This document shows, piece after piece, positions 24,723 through 34,018 of a stretch of 64,000 nt of DNA. Both the position numbers and the translations under genes were made by a program. The stretch is from Streptomyces sp. 2114.4. GTDB lineage: Bacteria > Actinomycetota > Actinomycetes > Streptomycetales > Streptomycetaceae. Every line of letters starts with the position of its first letter. Within the stretch, counting starts at the first letter, position 1. Under the pieces are notes generated by a model that saw only the letters and a list, made by a program, of their open reading frames with translations, was not told where the DNA came from and did no database searches. The stretch lies in contig NZ_FYEY01000001.1 of NCBI RefSeq assembly GCF_900187385.1, positions 6,324,001 to 6,388,000 of the forward strand. Direction: 5' to 3'.

Positions 24723-26036
24723 TCACCACTCCCCGAACGTCAGCCGTGCCACCCACTTGGTCTGGAGCACCCCGGGAGCCGCCGGGACGATGATCCGCGC
24801 CGGATAGCCGTGGTCGGCGGACAGCTCGGCGCCGCCCACCCGCAGCGCGAGCAGCGAGGACGGATCGCGCACCTGGTTGTCGCGCAGCGCGGCCCGGCGG
24901 AACGCGCCGTGCAGCTGAAGCGACTCCACCAGCACACCGGGGGGCCGTTCACCGAGCCCCACCAGCGCGGCGAGGTCCCGCAGCCGCACCCCGCTCCACT
25001 GCTGATCGCCCGTCGACCAGCCCTCGACACAGGCGATCGGCAGCGCCGCCGTGTGCTGGGGCAGCGCCAGCAGCTCGGCGCGGCCGAGCCGCACCCGCCG
25101 TCCGCCGCCCTCGATCGTCAACCGCCAGTCGTCTCCCGTCTCCTGGTCTGTGATGCCGACCCCCGCGGCGGTCTTGTTGATCTGGAAGCCGTTCGGGCCG
25201 CTGTCCGGGTCCCGGCCCCCGTGCGGCGCCAGCAGGGCCGTCCGCCGCCACCATCCGCCGGCGTTCTGCCCGGCGGTCGTCGTGAACAGCAGCAGCGAAC
25301 CGGCGCCGACCAGGCCCAGCGCTCCCCGCCGGGTCACCGTCGGACGGTCCGGCCGGGCCGCCACCAGCCCGGTGTCATCGGCCGCCGGACCCGGGTCGGT
25401 GCGCTCGCGCAACGCCCGTACGGTCCGCGGCGCTCGCAGCACCACATGGCCGGCGAACGCGCCCATGAACACCCACGCGCCGTAGAAGTGCAGCGGATAG
25501 AACGACCCGGGGAAGACGTACTCCAGCTGGATGTTGAGGATGCCGGTGACGAACTCGAAGAGCGCCCCGCCGACCAGCAACAGCAGGGAGAGCCGTTCCA
25601 GCGCATGGCCGAGGGACCGGGCCGGCGGCAGGGTGAAGAGCTTGGGGATCACCGACCACAACTTCGCCAGCAGCACGGGCACCAGCGCGATCCCGACGGT
25701 GACGTGCAGCCCCTGGGTGAGCCGGTAGAGCCAGGAGGGACCGGTCGGCCAGCTGAAGAGGTAGAAGCCCAGCAGGCCCTTGCCGGGCGTCTTGTCGTTG
25801 ACACCGCCGGCCAGCTCCGGGTTGTACGCGGCGTACGACAGCAGACCGGTCACGAACATCAGCGTGATCCCGGCCAGCAGGACGACGCCGAGCAGCGCGG
25901 TCAGCCGCGGACCGCGCAGCGGACTGCGCCAGACGGACGGCGATGCCGGGGATGAGGACGAGGAAGGCGACGAAGAGGGAGGGGAAGAAGGGGAAGAAGG
26001 GGCAGCAGGAGAAGGGCGCGAGGGAGGGGCACTCAT
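24723..26036 (-). CDS. Molybdopterin-dependent oxidoreductase fused to a cytochrome b-like membrane domain
   Basis: A 437-residue fusion. A Ser/Pro-rich N-terminus (residues 3-35) leads to about five membrane segments with histidines such as L-H-V-T-V-G and L-H-F-Y-G-A-W suited to heme b ligation, then a sulfite-oxidase-like Moco domain from about residue 280. The probable Mo-ligating cysteine is in L-P-I-A-C-V-E-G-W-S. The Moco domain probably lies outside the membrane, following a basic R-R-G-A-L-G-L-V-G helix that resembles a Tat-like segment. AAGGA precedes the ATG. The electron donor and substrate are unknown; sulfite is only one possibility. Confidence 0.87.
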   Translation of the reverse strand: MSAPPSRPSPAAPSSPSSPPSSSPSSSSSPASPSVWRSPLRGPRLTALLGVVLLAGITLMFVTGLLSYAAYNPELAGGVNDKTPGKGLLGFYLFSWPTGPSWLYRLTQGLHVTVGIALVPVLLAKLWSVIPKLFTLPPARSLGHALERLSLLLLVGGALFEFVTGILNIQLEYVFPGSFYPLHFYGAWVFMGAFAGHVVLRAPRTVRALRERTDPGPAADDTGLVAARPDRPTVTRRGALGLVGAGSLLLFTTTAGQNAGGWWRRTALLAPHGGRDPDSGPNGFQINKTAAGVGITDQETGDDWRLTIEGGGRRVRLGRAELLALPQHTAALPIACVEGWSTGDQQWSGVRLRDLAALVGLGERPPGVLVESLQLHGAFRRAALRDNQVRDPSSLLALRVGGAELSADHGYPARIIVPAAPGVLQTKWVARLTFGEW

Positions 26037-26168
26037 GGTGTGTGTGTCCTTGGCGATTGGCGCGACGAGGGTCCGTCGCCTGGCCTGTCCGGCGCTCGGG
26101 GCCGGAGGGGCGTGGCTTCGACGGTATGCCGCGAGGGGGGCGTCGAACGGGCCCTGACGCATGACGAA

Positions 26169-26193
26169 ACTCTGACGTCGGACTCTGACGTCG
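26169..26193. repeat. Paired 12-bp direct repeats in a divergent promoter region
   Basis: ACTCTGACGTCG occurs at 26169-26180 and again at 26182-26193, perfect copies one base apart, in the 271-base divergent spacer between the oxidoreductase and the GT-C-like gene. Further TGACG words lie nearby. The 13-bp period does not match one helical turn. It could be a regulator site; none is known to me. Confidence 0.6.
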
Positions 26194-26307
26194 CGGGGCA
26201 GGAGCACCCTCCGCCGACCGGGGCCCGGGCCTGGGGAGATCTGACGGAACGATGACGCCGCTGCCGCCGCACGGCCGTTGCCGCCGCAGGGCGCCTAGCG
26301 TGCCGCT

Positions 26308-27798
26308 GTGACCTCCCGTGCGACCCCCCGTCCGGCCTCGCAGCCAAACTCCTGTCCGTCCCCTCGCCCGTCCTCCCGTCGGCCGTCCCGTCCGGCCCCC
26401 GAAGGCCCTGCCGCGGAACGCGTCGCGCACCGCCGCGATCTGCGGGCCGCCGCGGGCGCCGCCCTCCTTGTCACGGTGGCCGCGCTGGTCGGCACCGCCA
26501 TCGAGCGCGCCAACGGCAGCCTGCACGTCAACTGGCCTCCGCTGTACGCCTCGTGGTCCCCGCACCTGGGCCCCGGCACCCCCGCCGCGCTCGCGGTCGC
26601 CGTCCTGGTGATCGTCCACGGACCGTCCCTCGCGGCCCGGTTGTCCTGGCGCCGCCTCGTCCTGTCGGGCTGGGCCGCCGCCCTGGCCTGGACGGGGGCG
26701 CTGGCGCTCATAGACGGCTGGCGCACCGGTATCGCCGGCCGGCTCACCACCGCCTACGAATACCTGACCGTCATCCGCCGCTTCGACGATCTTGGGCCGG
26801 CGCTGCGCGACTTCACCCACCACATCCTCAACAACGCGCCGGACCACTGGCCCGCCCATGTCGCCGGGCATCCACCGGCCGCCGTCCTCACCTTCGTCGG
26901 CCTGGACCGCATCGGCCTGGGCGGTGGCGGCTGGGCCGGCCTCTGGTGCCTCACGGCCGGCACCTCCGCCGTGGCCGCGGTCCTCATCACGCTGCGCGCC
27001 CTCACCGACGAGCCGACCGCCCGCCGGGCCGCGCCGTTCCTCGTGCTGACCCCGGCCGCCGTCTGGGTGGGCACCTCGGCGGACGGCTATTTCGCGGCCG
27101 TCGCCGCCTGGTCCCTGGCGCTCCTCGCCCTCGCCGCCACCCACCCCACCCTTCCCCGGCTACCGCTGCCCGGCGCCCCCGTCCCGGCCGTCGCTGCCCT
27201 GGCCTCCGGGCTCCTCCTCGGCCTGACCTGCTACCTCTCCTACGGCCTCACCCTGATCGCACTGATCGCCGCGGCGGCCCTGCTGCTCACCCGCACCGCA
27301 CGGCCGCTGCCCTTCCTGGCGGCCGGGGCGCTGGCCGTCGCGACCGTGTTCACCCTCGCCGGATTCCGCTGGTGGGAGGGGTACCAACTGCTGGTCGAGC
27401 GCTACTACCAGGGCGCCGCCGCGGTCCGCCCGTACGCCTACTGGGTATGGGCCAATCCCGCCTGCACCGTCTTGATCATCGGCCCGGCGACGGTGGCAGC
27501 CCTGCGCCGCACCCTCGCGGCGGCCCCCACCGCCCTGCGGGGGCTCGGCCCGTCCGCCGGACCCCTGCGTGCGCCGACCGCCCGGCTGGCCGTCCTCATG
27601 GCGGCCGTGCTGCTCGCCGTGCTGGCCGCCGACCTCTCCGGGATGAGCAAGGCGGAGACCGAACGCATCTGGCTGCCGTTCGCCGTCTGGCTGCCGGCCG
27701 CCTGCGCGCTGCTGCCCACGGCCCGGCACCGCCCCTGGCTGACCGCGCAGGCGGTACTGGCACTTCTCATCAACCACCTTCTGTACACCGGGTGGTGA
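26308..27798 (+). CDS. Multi-pass membrane protein, GT-C glycosyltransferase-like
   Basis: A 496-residue protein with 10-12 membrane segments and a Pro/Ser/Arg-rich N-terminal tail of about 40 residues. The first extracytoplasmic loop (E-R-A-N-G-S-L-H-V-N-W-P-P-L-Y) and the later P-D-H-W-P-A-H-V-A-G-H-P-P loop are where GT-C enzymes hold catalytic acids and acceptor sites; an acidic pair is not obvious. The GTG start lies 10 bases after TAGCGT, consistent with a leaderless transcript. It probably uses a lipid-linked sugar made by the GT2 enzyme nearby, but the function is inferred from topology and neighbours. Confidence 0.78.
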   Translation: MTSRATPRPASQPNSCPSPRPSSRRPSRPAPEGPAAERVAHRRDLRAAAGAALLVTVAALVGTAIERANGSLHVNWPPLYASWSPHLGPGTPAALAVAVLVIVHGPSLAARLSWRRLVLSGWAAALAWTGALALIDGWRTGIAGRLTTAYEYLTVIRRFDDLGPALRDFTHHILNNAPDHWPAHVAGHPPAAVLTFVGLDRIGLGGGGWAGLWCLTAGTSAVAAVLITLRALTDEPTARRAAPFLVLTPAAVWVGTSADGYFAAVAAWSLALLALAATHPTLPRLPLPGAPVPAVAALASGLLLGLTCYLSYGLTLIALIAAAALLLTRTARPLPFLAAGALAVATVFTLAGFRWWEGYQLLVERYYQGAAAVRPYAYWVWANPACTVLIIGPATVAALRRTLAAAPTALRGLGPSAGPLRAPTARLAVLMAAVLLAVLAADLSGMSKAETERIWLPFAVWLPAACALLPTARHRPWLTAQAVLALLINHLLYTGW

Positions 27799-27824
27799 CA
27801 GGGTGTCAGGAGAGGCGGGGAGAG

Positions 27825-28082
27825 TCAGGCGAGGTAGGGGCGGGTCGAGTTGACCCGGCCGGGGCGCAGGATGCGGATCGGGCCGAGATTGCACGACGGG
27901 CAGTCGGTCAGGGTCAGCGGGGAGCGGACCCGGGCGCCCCGGGCGAAGTAGTCGGCCCGCCGGTGGCCGGCCAGATCCGTGGTGTGCCGGATCTCGTACT
28001 CCTCCTCCCAGCCGTGCCCGCAGTGCAGACAGACGAAGGAATAGGCCTCGTGAACCGTCTCGGTGTCCCGTTCCATGGTCAT
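27825..28082 (-). CDS. Small zinc-ribbon protein
   Basis: An 85-residue protein with C-L-H-C-G near residue 17 and C-P-S-C near residue 67, a four-cysteine zinc ribbon. The segments G-W-E-E-E-Y-E-I-R-H and R-V-R-S-P-L-T-L-T-D look conserved. GAGAGGG precedes the ATG. It converges on the GT-C-like gene with a 26-base gap. No known function; small ribbons of this type can bind nucleic acid or a protein partner. Confidence 0.82.
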   Translation of the reverse strand: MTMERDTETVHEAYSFVCLHCGHGWEEEYEIRHTTDLAGHRRADYFARGARVRSPLTLTDCPSCNLGPIRILRPGRVNSTRPYLA

Positions 28083-28301
28083 CACGCCCTCTCGGGCCCG
28101 CCGCGCTCGCGCCGGGCCGGATGCATGCCGCACTTCCCATTATTGCGCTCTGCAACGGGGTTCGCGGGGGCGGATCTCCGGGCCCCCGATGACCTCCGGC
28201 AGGGCCCGCCACCAGGCATGATGCCCCGGGCGGGGAGAGCGGCGCCATGGGACACGACGCGCAGCGCGCACCGCACGCGCAGATCGCCGGGATCGTCGCC
28301 C

Positions 28302-28336
28302 GGCAGTCGGCAGTCGGCAGTCGGCAGTCGGCAGCC
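28302..28336. repeat. 7-bp tandem repeats in an intergenic region
   Basis: GGCAGTC is repeated four times in perfect register from 28302, with a fifth copy ending in CC. The surrounding spacer (28083-28380) has no gene. A copy-number-variable simple repeat is likely. Confidence 0.8.
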
Positions 28337-28380
28337 GGCCGCCGCCCAGCGCGCCGGGCTCAGTGACGCGTTGCGTGCCC

Positions 28381-29658
28381 TCACCGACGCGGCGGGCGAG
28401 CCTCCGGTGGTGCCGCGGCCGGCGCCACCGCCCGGTTCGGCCGCTCCTCGATGCGGCCGGCGCCGGGCCGCCGGGTCTGTGCCAAGGCCTGGTACACCGC
28501 CCGGACCAGGCCGCGGTTGCGCGGGTCGTCGCCGGTCGTGCCACCGCCGTACTTGTTCATGGTGTACGCGAACGACAGCCGGTTCTCCGGATCCGCGAAG
28601 GCGTACGAGCCGCCCGCGCCACCGTGCCCGAACGCCCCGGGGTTGGGCCCTGCCTGGCCCCGGTGGTTGAGCATGTAGCCGAGGCCCCACCGGTGTTCGT
28701 GGCCCGCGGGGGCGAGCGCGTCGATCGTCAGATCACGTTCGCCGGGCAGACTCTGCGACCGGCGCATCGCTTCCAGGGTGCCGGGCCCGACGAGCGTGCC
28801 GCCCGCCAGTGCGCCGTACACGGTCGCCAGCCCGTGGGCACTGGCATGGGCATTGCCCGCCGGGATCTCGGCCGACCGGTAGGCGGCACTGTTGACGTCG
28901 CCGGTGGGGATGGACAGCAGCGCCAGCATCACCACGGCGAGCGGATGGTCGGCGAGCGTGCGGAACGGCGGTTTCGGTACGCCGGGAAACTGCGCGGCGA
29001 TCCGTGCCTCGTCCAGCCGCCCGACCATGTCCGCACAGCGGGCGTGCTCCTCGGCGGGGGTGCCGATGAACACCTCCGCGCCCAGCGGCCCGGTGATCTC
29101 GTTGCGCAGGAACGTGCCGAGGGACTGCCCGGTGATCCGCCGTACGACCTCGCCCACCAGGTATCCGAAGGTCACCGCGTGGTAGCCCTGTGCGGTGCCC
29201 GGCTCCCACCACGGCTCGGTCGCCGCCAGGGCGGCGCACACCCGGTCCCAGTCGTAGGCGCACCCCTCGGGGAGCGGCGCCCGGGGCGCGATCAGACCGG
29301 CGCGGTGGCTGAGCAGCCAGCGGACGGGGATGTCCTGCTTGCCGGCCTGCCCGAACTCGGGCCAGTACCGCACCACCGGCGCGTCGAGGTCCAACTCGCC
29401 GCGTTCCACGAGGAGATGGGCACACAGCGCGGTCATCCCCTTGGATGTCGAGTAGACATTCACGAGGGTGTCGTGCTCCCAGGCGCGGGTCCCGGCGGCG
29501 TCCGCACGGCCGCCCCACAGGTCGACCACCGCCTCGCCCTCCAGGGTCACCGTGACCGCCGCGCCGATGTCGCCGTGCGCGCGGAAGTTCCGCTCGAACG
29601 CTTCCCGTACGCCGGTGAAGCCCGGTGCGCAGTGGCCGTCGACGGTGGCTGGTCCCAC
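28381..29658 (-). CDS. Serine hydrolase of the beta-lactamase/EstB family
   Basis: A 425-residue class C beta-lactamase-like hydrolase. The S-x-x-K motif is S70-T-S-K73, the second-motif tyrosine is in Q-G-Y-H-A-V-T-F-G-Y, and H-G-G is in F-G-H-G-G-A-G-G-S. There is no signal peptide, so it is probably cytoplasmic, acting as an esterase rather than a lactamase. AGGAG lies 7 bases before the GTG start. The C-terminal 25 residues are Pro/Arg-rich. The substrate is unknown. Confidence 0.9.
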   Translation of the reverse strand: MGPATVDGHCAPGFTGVREAFERNFRAHGDIGAAVTVTLEGEAVVDLWGGRADAAGTRAWEHDTLVNVYSTSKGMTALCAHLLVERGELDLDAPVVRYWPEFGQAGKQDIPVRWLLSHRAGLIAPRAPLPEGCAYDWDRVCAALAATEPWWEPGTAQGYHAVTFGYLVGEVVRRITGQSLGTFLRNEITGPLGAEVFIGTPAEEHARCADMVGRLDEARIAAQFPGVPKPPFRTLADHPLAVVMLALLSIPTGDVNSAAYRSAEIPAGNAHASAHGLATVYGALAGGTLVGPGTLEAMRRSQSLPGERDLTIDALAPAGHEHRWGLGYMLNHRGQAGPNPGAFGHGGAGGSYAFADPENRLSFAYTMNKYGGGTTGDDPRNRGLVRAVYQALAQTRRPGAGRIEERPNRAVAPAAAPPEARPPRR

Positions 29659-29942
29659 GGTGGCTCTCCTCGCGTCGTCCGAGTGCGGTCATCCCGTTCG
29701 TCCGTACGTGCGTGTGGCCTCTACCGGATGATCCGTCCGGTCCGATGCCCATGGCAACCATGTGGGTCCGGACGGCTCAGCGGCGCGTGTCCGGATTCCG
29801 CCCCCGGCCTCCGCCGCCGTCCAGCCGGTGCTCCTCCCTACGGCTTCGCCCGCCCGCGGGTCTCCGGTCGCACACACCGGTCCGTGGGGCGAGCCTGGAA
29901 GCGTTCGGCTCCCGGAGGACGGCCGCAGAGGAAGGTCCCACA

Positions 29943-30326
29943 GTGAACAGCGCGAAACCGGCAGGCACACAGCATGTATCGGCCGAGGTGGTGGTGGAGC
30001 TGGAGAGCTGCGCGACGCAGGACGCGCATGCCGTCTTCAGCGCCCTGCGCACCTCCTTCACCTCCGACCGGGCCGCGGACGACGTACCCGAGGAGGTCGC
30101 CGGGGCGGGCTCGACCGTGTGGACCTCGACCTTCGACGTGAGTGACCGCAAGTCCGCGGCCGAGCCCCGCCGGCTGACCGCCCCCGTCCTGGTCAGCCTC
30201 CAAGGCGGCTACTGGGCCGTCGACGAGCTGTGCAGGGGCCTGGAGTCCGCGTTCACGGTCCACGTTCTCGGTACGGCCGCCGGTGACCAGGAGAAGGAAG
30301 TGGAGCTCCGGCTGGAGACCCGTTAG
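29943..30326 (+). CDS. Conserved hypothetical protein (Streptomyces type)
   Basis: A 127-residue acidic, soluble protein with no recognised domain. Notable segments are A-E-V-V-V-E-L, D-A-H-A-V-F-S-A-L-R-T-S-F and A-P-V-L-V-S-L-Q-G-G-Y-W-A-V-D. Its GTG start follows GAGGAAGG with 7 bases spacing. The upstream 284 bases hold no gene. It lies two genes before an HATPase regulator and a phospholipase on the same strand, with sizeable gaps. A 12-base GC palindrome just after its stop (30334-30345) may be part of a terminator. Confidence 0.75.
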   Translation: MNSAKPAGTQHVSAEVVVELESCATQDAHAVFSALRTSFTSDRAADDVPEEVAGAGSTVWTSTFDVSDRKSAAEPRRLTAPVLVSLQGGYWAVDELCRGLESAFTVHVLGTAAGDQEKEVELRLETR

Positions 30327-30547
30327 GGGGAGCGGGGTGCACCCCGGGCAGGTCCTGACCGGCTGCGGACCAGCCGGGGCGGGGCCGTGTCCAGGGGGCG
30401 CCGGCGGCCCGTGATCTGTTGCGGAACCCGCCCCGCGGGGTCACCATGACAAATGACCCATACGTGATAAATGCTCACTCTTCGTGTTTCGGGGTTCGTT
30501 GGTCCAACGAGGTGAAGGACGTGAGCCTCGCGGTGAGGAGCCACGAC

Positions 30548-31117
30548 ATGACACTTCCCGGCGACCGGCACTACACGGTCGAACTGCATGCTTCGGCGGA
30601 GCGTGTGCCGCAGATCCGGCGGATCCTCGCCGCGCACCTGCGGTACTGGGATCTCGAACTGCATATCCCGCCCGTATGCCGGGGAGTGGCGGAACTCCTG
30701 ACCAATGTCCATCGCCATATCGGCCCGGACGCCCGGTGCGTCGTCGAACTCCGCTGGAGCGGCCGCCACCTCACCGCGTCCGTCGCCGACGAGGGCCCGC
30801 GGCTGCCGAAACTGCGCTCCGCGGCCGGCGGCGGGCTCTCCACCGTGGCGGCGCTCAGCGACAGTTGGGGCACCTGTGGCACCCCGGAAGGCAAGGTCAT
30901 CTGGTTCACCCGCCGGGTCGAGGCGACCCGCAAGTCCCGGCTGACCAGCCGCACTCCGCTGCGCAGCGTGCCCGACGCGAAGGGCCAGCCGGCGGTGCCT
31001 CCGGCCGTACCGGTCGAACCGCTCGCCGAGCCCGTACCCGAGGCCGCACCCGAGGTCGCCGCCGCGGCCGCCGGCGAGGCCGCCCCGGCGGCGCCGTCCG
31101 GGGTGCTGGTCGTCTGA
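30548..31117 (+). CDS. HATPase_c anti-sigma-type ATP-binding protein
   Basis: A 189-residue serine/threonine-kinase-like ATP-binding protein. The N-box-like E-L-L-T-N-V-H-R-H is at about residues 56-64 and the G1-type V-A-D-E-G-P-R-L-P follows at about 80. The last 45 residues are an Ala/Pro/Glu-rich tail. Proteins like this act as anti-sigma kinases in partner switching, with SpoIIE phosphatases as opponents. The ATG with GAGGAG 7 bases upstream was chosen; a GTG 9 codons earlier is possible. A strong terminator hairpin follows 37 bases after the stop. Confidence 0.85.
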   Translation: MTLPGDRHYTVELHASAERVPQIRRILAAHLRYWDLELHIPPVCRGVAELLTNVHRHIGPDARCVVELRWSGRHLTASVADEGPRLPKLRSAAGGGLSTVAALSDSWGTCGTPEGKVIWFTRRVEATRKSRLTSRTPLRSVPDAKGQPAVPPAVPVEPLAEPVPEAAPEVAAAAAGEAAPAAPSGVLVV

Positions 31118-31154
31118 CGCACCTCCGGCCTCCCCTCGCCCGGCCCGCCACCGG

Positions 31155-31203
31155 CCCGCTCGCGAGGCGCTGACGCCGGCCTCCGTCACGCCTCGCGAGC
31201 GGG
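31155..31203 (+). terminator. Factor-independent-type terminator hairpin
   Basis: A perfect 15-bp inverted repeat (arms 31155-31169 and 31189-31203) with a 19-base loop, 37 bases after the HATPase stop. No T-run follows, which is usual for this GC content. Confidence 0.75.
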
Positions 31204-31401
31204 GCGGCAACCGTCCGCCGGGCCTCTTACGGGCGCGCGCCCCGCCGCCCGGGAGACGCCGTCGCCCAGGCGCGGCATTTGCGCGGATATGGCCCTGCGC
31301 GCGGCCACGACTGTTGCGCGGCCACGACTCTGCGCGCGCGGCCACGGCTGCTGTGCGGACACACCCGCCCCCCACTCCTGCCGCCACGGCAGTTGAGGAA
31401 T

Positions 31402-31489
31402 CGCCCCGCTCCGGGCCCTGACCCGCCCCGCTCCGGGCGCTGACCCGCCCCGCTCCGGGCGCTGACCCGCCCCGCTCCGGGCGCTGACC
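31402..31489. repeat. 22-bp tandem repeats
   Basis: Four head-to-tail copies of a 22-base unit (31402, 31424, 31446, 31468), identical but for one base in the first. Upstream, GCGCGGCCACGAC recurs three times (about 31300-31345), and downstream CCCCGCGTGTTGC recurs around 31510-31560. The whole 31204-31879 spacer appears to hold no gene; long frames through it are Arg/Pro-rich repeat translations. It also forms the upstream region of the phospholipase gene, where GTTCCTCTTGGAAC is a short dyad near 31763. Confidence 0.85.
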
Positions 31490-31879
31490 CGCCCCGCGTT
31501 GCCCTCTGCCCCGCGTGTTGCGCTGGCCCGCGTCGCCCGGCCCCGCGTGTTGCCCTGCCCCGCGTCGCCCTGCCGTGAAACCGCCCGGCGGACGAGCGGC
31601 CGCGCCTGCCCGTCTCTCGCGTCCGGGCCCCGGCCGCCGCCCGCCCTTCGCGCCGCCGTGCCCGCATTCCTCCGGAATGCGGCCCGCCCCGCACGACCAG
31701 CAAGTTCGTCGCGCGTACAGCGATGTGTCACACCTGGGACACCCCCCCTTCCCCGGGCGCCGTTCCTCTTGGAACACTCTGCTGACCCGGTTTCCTCACA
31801 GCTCCCGGTACCACCGCACAGCATCGATCCCCATATCGCGAACGCCCCCCCACACACACGACATGAGGTCCCCAAAGTC

Positions 31880-33937
31880 ATGGCTGAACTGAATCGGCGC
31901 CGTTTCCTCCAGATAGCCGGCGCCACCGCGGGCGTCTCGGCCCTGTCGAGCAGCATCGCCCGTGCGGCGGCCATCCCCGCCACGCGGCGCTCCGGCTCCA
32001 TCAACGACATCGAGCATGTCGTCGTCCTGATGCAGGAGAACCGTTCCTTCGACCACTACTTCGGCTCGATGAAGGGCGTACGCGGCTTCGGCGACCCGCG
32101 CCCGCTCATCCTGGACAACGGGAAGTCCGTCTGGCACCAGCCGGACGGCTCCACGGACGTCCTGCCCTACCACCCGGACGCCGAGAACCTCGGCATGCAG
32201 TTCATCGAAGGCCTCGACCACGAGTGGGCGGGCGGCCACAAGGCCCGCAACGACGGCAAGTACGACAACTGGATCGCCGCCAAGACCACCGGGACGATGG
32301 CGCACCTGACGCGCAAGGACATTCCGTTCCACTACGCGCTCGCCGACGCGTTCACCATCTGCGACTCGTACCACTGCTCGTTCATCGGGGCGACCGACCC
32401 CAACCGCTACTACATGTACACGGGTCACGTCGGCAACGACGGTTCGGGCGGCGGCCCCGTCCTCGGCAACGAGGAGGAGGGCTACAGCTGGACGACGTAC
32501 CCGGAGCGGCTGGAGAAGGCCGGGATCTCCTGGAAGTTCTACCAGGACATCGGTGACGGCCTGGATGCGGACGGCAAGTGGGGCTGGATCGAGGACGCCT
32601 ACCGCGGCAACTACGGCGACAACTCGCTGCTCTTCTTCAACCAGTACCGCAACGCCAAGCCCGGCGACCCCCTCTACGACAAGGCCCGCACCGGCACCAA
32701 CGCCAAGCAGGGCGACGGCTACTTCGACCGGCTCAAGGCCGATGTGAAGGCCGGCAAGCTCCCCCAGGTCTCCTGGGTGGCCGCCCCCGAGGCCTTCTCC
32801 GAGCACCCCAACTGGCCCGCCAACTACGGTGCCTGGTACGTCTCGCAGGTGTTGGACGCGCTCACCTCCAACCCCGAGGTGTGGAGCAAGACCGCCCTGC
32901 TCATCACGTACGACGAGAACGACGGCTACTTCGACCACGTCCTCCCGCCGTTCCCGCCGGCCTCCGCCGACCAGGGCAAGTCGACCGTGGACACCTCGCT
33001 CGACTACTTCGGCGGCAACGCCAAGTACGCCGCCGGCCCCTACGGCCTCGGCCAGCGCGTCCCGATGATCGTGGTCTCCCCCTGGAGCACCGGCGGCTAC
33101 GTCTGCTCCGAGGTCTTCGACCACACCTCGATCATCCGCTTCCTGGAGCGCCGCTTCGGGGTGCACGAGCCCAACATCTCGCCGTGGCGGCGGGCCATCT
33201 GCGGCGACCTGACCTCGGCCTTCGACTTCGGCCTGGAGAACACCAAGCCGGCCGCACTCCCGGCCACCGACGGCTTCCGGCCGCCGGACAACGAGCGGCA
33301 CGACAGCTATGTGCCGAAGCCGCCGGCCAACCCCGTCCTGCCCAAGCAGGAGCCGGGCTCCCGGCCGTCGCGTCCGCTGCCGTACGCGCCGCTCGTCGAC
33401 GGGAGGGCCACCCCCTCCACCGGGCGCTACACGCTCACCTTCAGCGGCGGCGACAAGGCAGGTGCCTGCTTCACCGTCACCGGGGGCAACCGCACCGACG
33501 GCCCCTGGACGTACACCACGGAGGCCGGCAAGAAGATCTCCGACACCTGGAACACCGAGTACTCCAAGGGCACTTACGACCTGTCGGTGTACGGCCCGAA
33601 CGGCTTCCTGCGCACCTTCAAGGGTGACGGCAAGAAGGCCGGCCCCGAGGTGACCGCCCGCCACGACGCGACCGCCGGACGCGTCGAACTCACCCTGACC
33701 AACCACGGCAGGACCGACTGCCACCTCACCGTCACCCATGCCTACGGCGGGGCGAGTGAGACCTACACCGTCCGCGCGGGCGCCACCGTCAAGAAGCCGG
33801 TGGACCTGCGCGCCAGCAAGCGCTGGTACGACCTGTCGGTCACCTCCGACACGGACAAGACCTTCCTGCGCCGCCTCGCCGGCCATGTGGAGAACGGCGA
33901 GACGGGCGTGAGCGACCCGGCGATCATCACCGGCTGA
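31880..33937 (+). CDS. Phosphocholine-type phospholipase C, Tat-exported
   Basis: A 685-residue secreted enzyme of the bacterial phospholipase C/acid phosphatase-like family. The Tat signal N-R-R-R-F-L-Q begins at residue 5. The catalytic domain shows L-M-Q-E-N-R-S-F-D-H-Y-F-G, G-A-T-D-P-N-R and T-Y-D-E-N-D-G-Y-F-D-H. Two C-terminal beta domains (about 500-590 and 600-685) match the DUF756 pairs of this family. It would cleave phosphatidylcholine or sphingomyelin outside the cell, giving phosphate and choline. The start lies after GAGG with a longer than usual gap. In other Streptomyces such genes are often phosphate-regulated, but no clear PHO box was recognised. Confidence 0.94.
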   Translation: MAELNRRRFLQIAGATAGVSALSSSIARAAAIPATRRSGSINDIEHVVVLMQENRSFDHYFGSMKGVRGFGDPRPLILDNGKSVWHQPDGSTDVLPYHPDAENLGMQFIEGLDHEWAGGHKARNDGKYDNWIAAKTTGTMAHLTRKDIPFHYALADAFTICDSYHCSFIGATDPNRYYMYTGHVGNDGSGGGPVLGNEEEGYSWTTYPERLEKAGISWKFYQDIGDGLDADGKWGWIEDAYRGNYGDNSLLFFNQYRNAKPGDPLYDKARTGTNAKQGDGYFDRLKADVKAGKLPQVSWVAAPEAFSEHPNWPANYGAWYVSQVLDALTSNPEVWSKTALLITYDENDGYFDHVLPPFPPASADQGKSTVDTSLDYFGGNAKYAAGPYGLGQRVPMIVVSPWSTGGYVCSEVFDHTSIIRFLERRFGVHEPNISPWRRAICGDLTSAFDFGLENTKPAALPATDGFRPPDNERHDSYVPKPPANPVLPKQEPGSRPSRPLPYAPLVDGRATPSTGRYTLTFSGGDKAGACFTVTGGNRTDGPWTYTTEAGKKISDTWNTEYSKGTYDLSVYGPNGFLRTFKGDGKKAGPEVTARHDATAGRVELTLTNHGRTDCHLTVTHAYGGASETYTVRAGATVKKPVDLRASKRWYDLSVTSDTDKTFLRRLAGHVENGETGVSDPAIITG

Positions 33938-33961
33938 GCGGCCTCGTCCGCCGCCCGCCAT

Positions 33962-34005
33962 GGAGAACGGGGCACCTGCCGCACGCGGCGGGTGCCCCGT
34001 TCTCC
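33962..34005. terminator. Bidirectional terminator hairpin
   Basis: A perfect 15-bp inverted repeat (33962-33976 and 33991-34005) with a 14-base loop that can itself pair. It sits between the convergent phospholipase and ricin-like genes and can serve both. Confidence 0.85.
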
Positions 34006-34018
34006 GCTGTCGCCGTCG

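Noticed and set aside
31402..31489. CRISPR array
   Set aside because: Repeats are directly adjacent with no unique spacers, and no cas genes are present.
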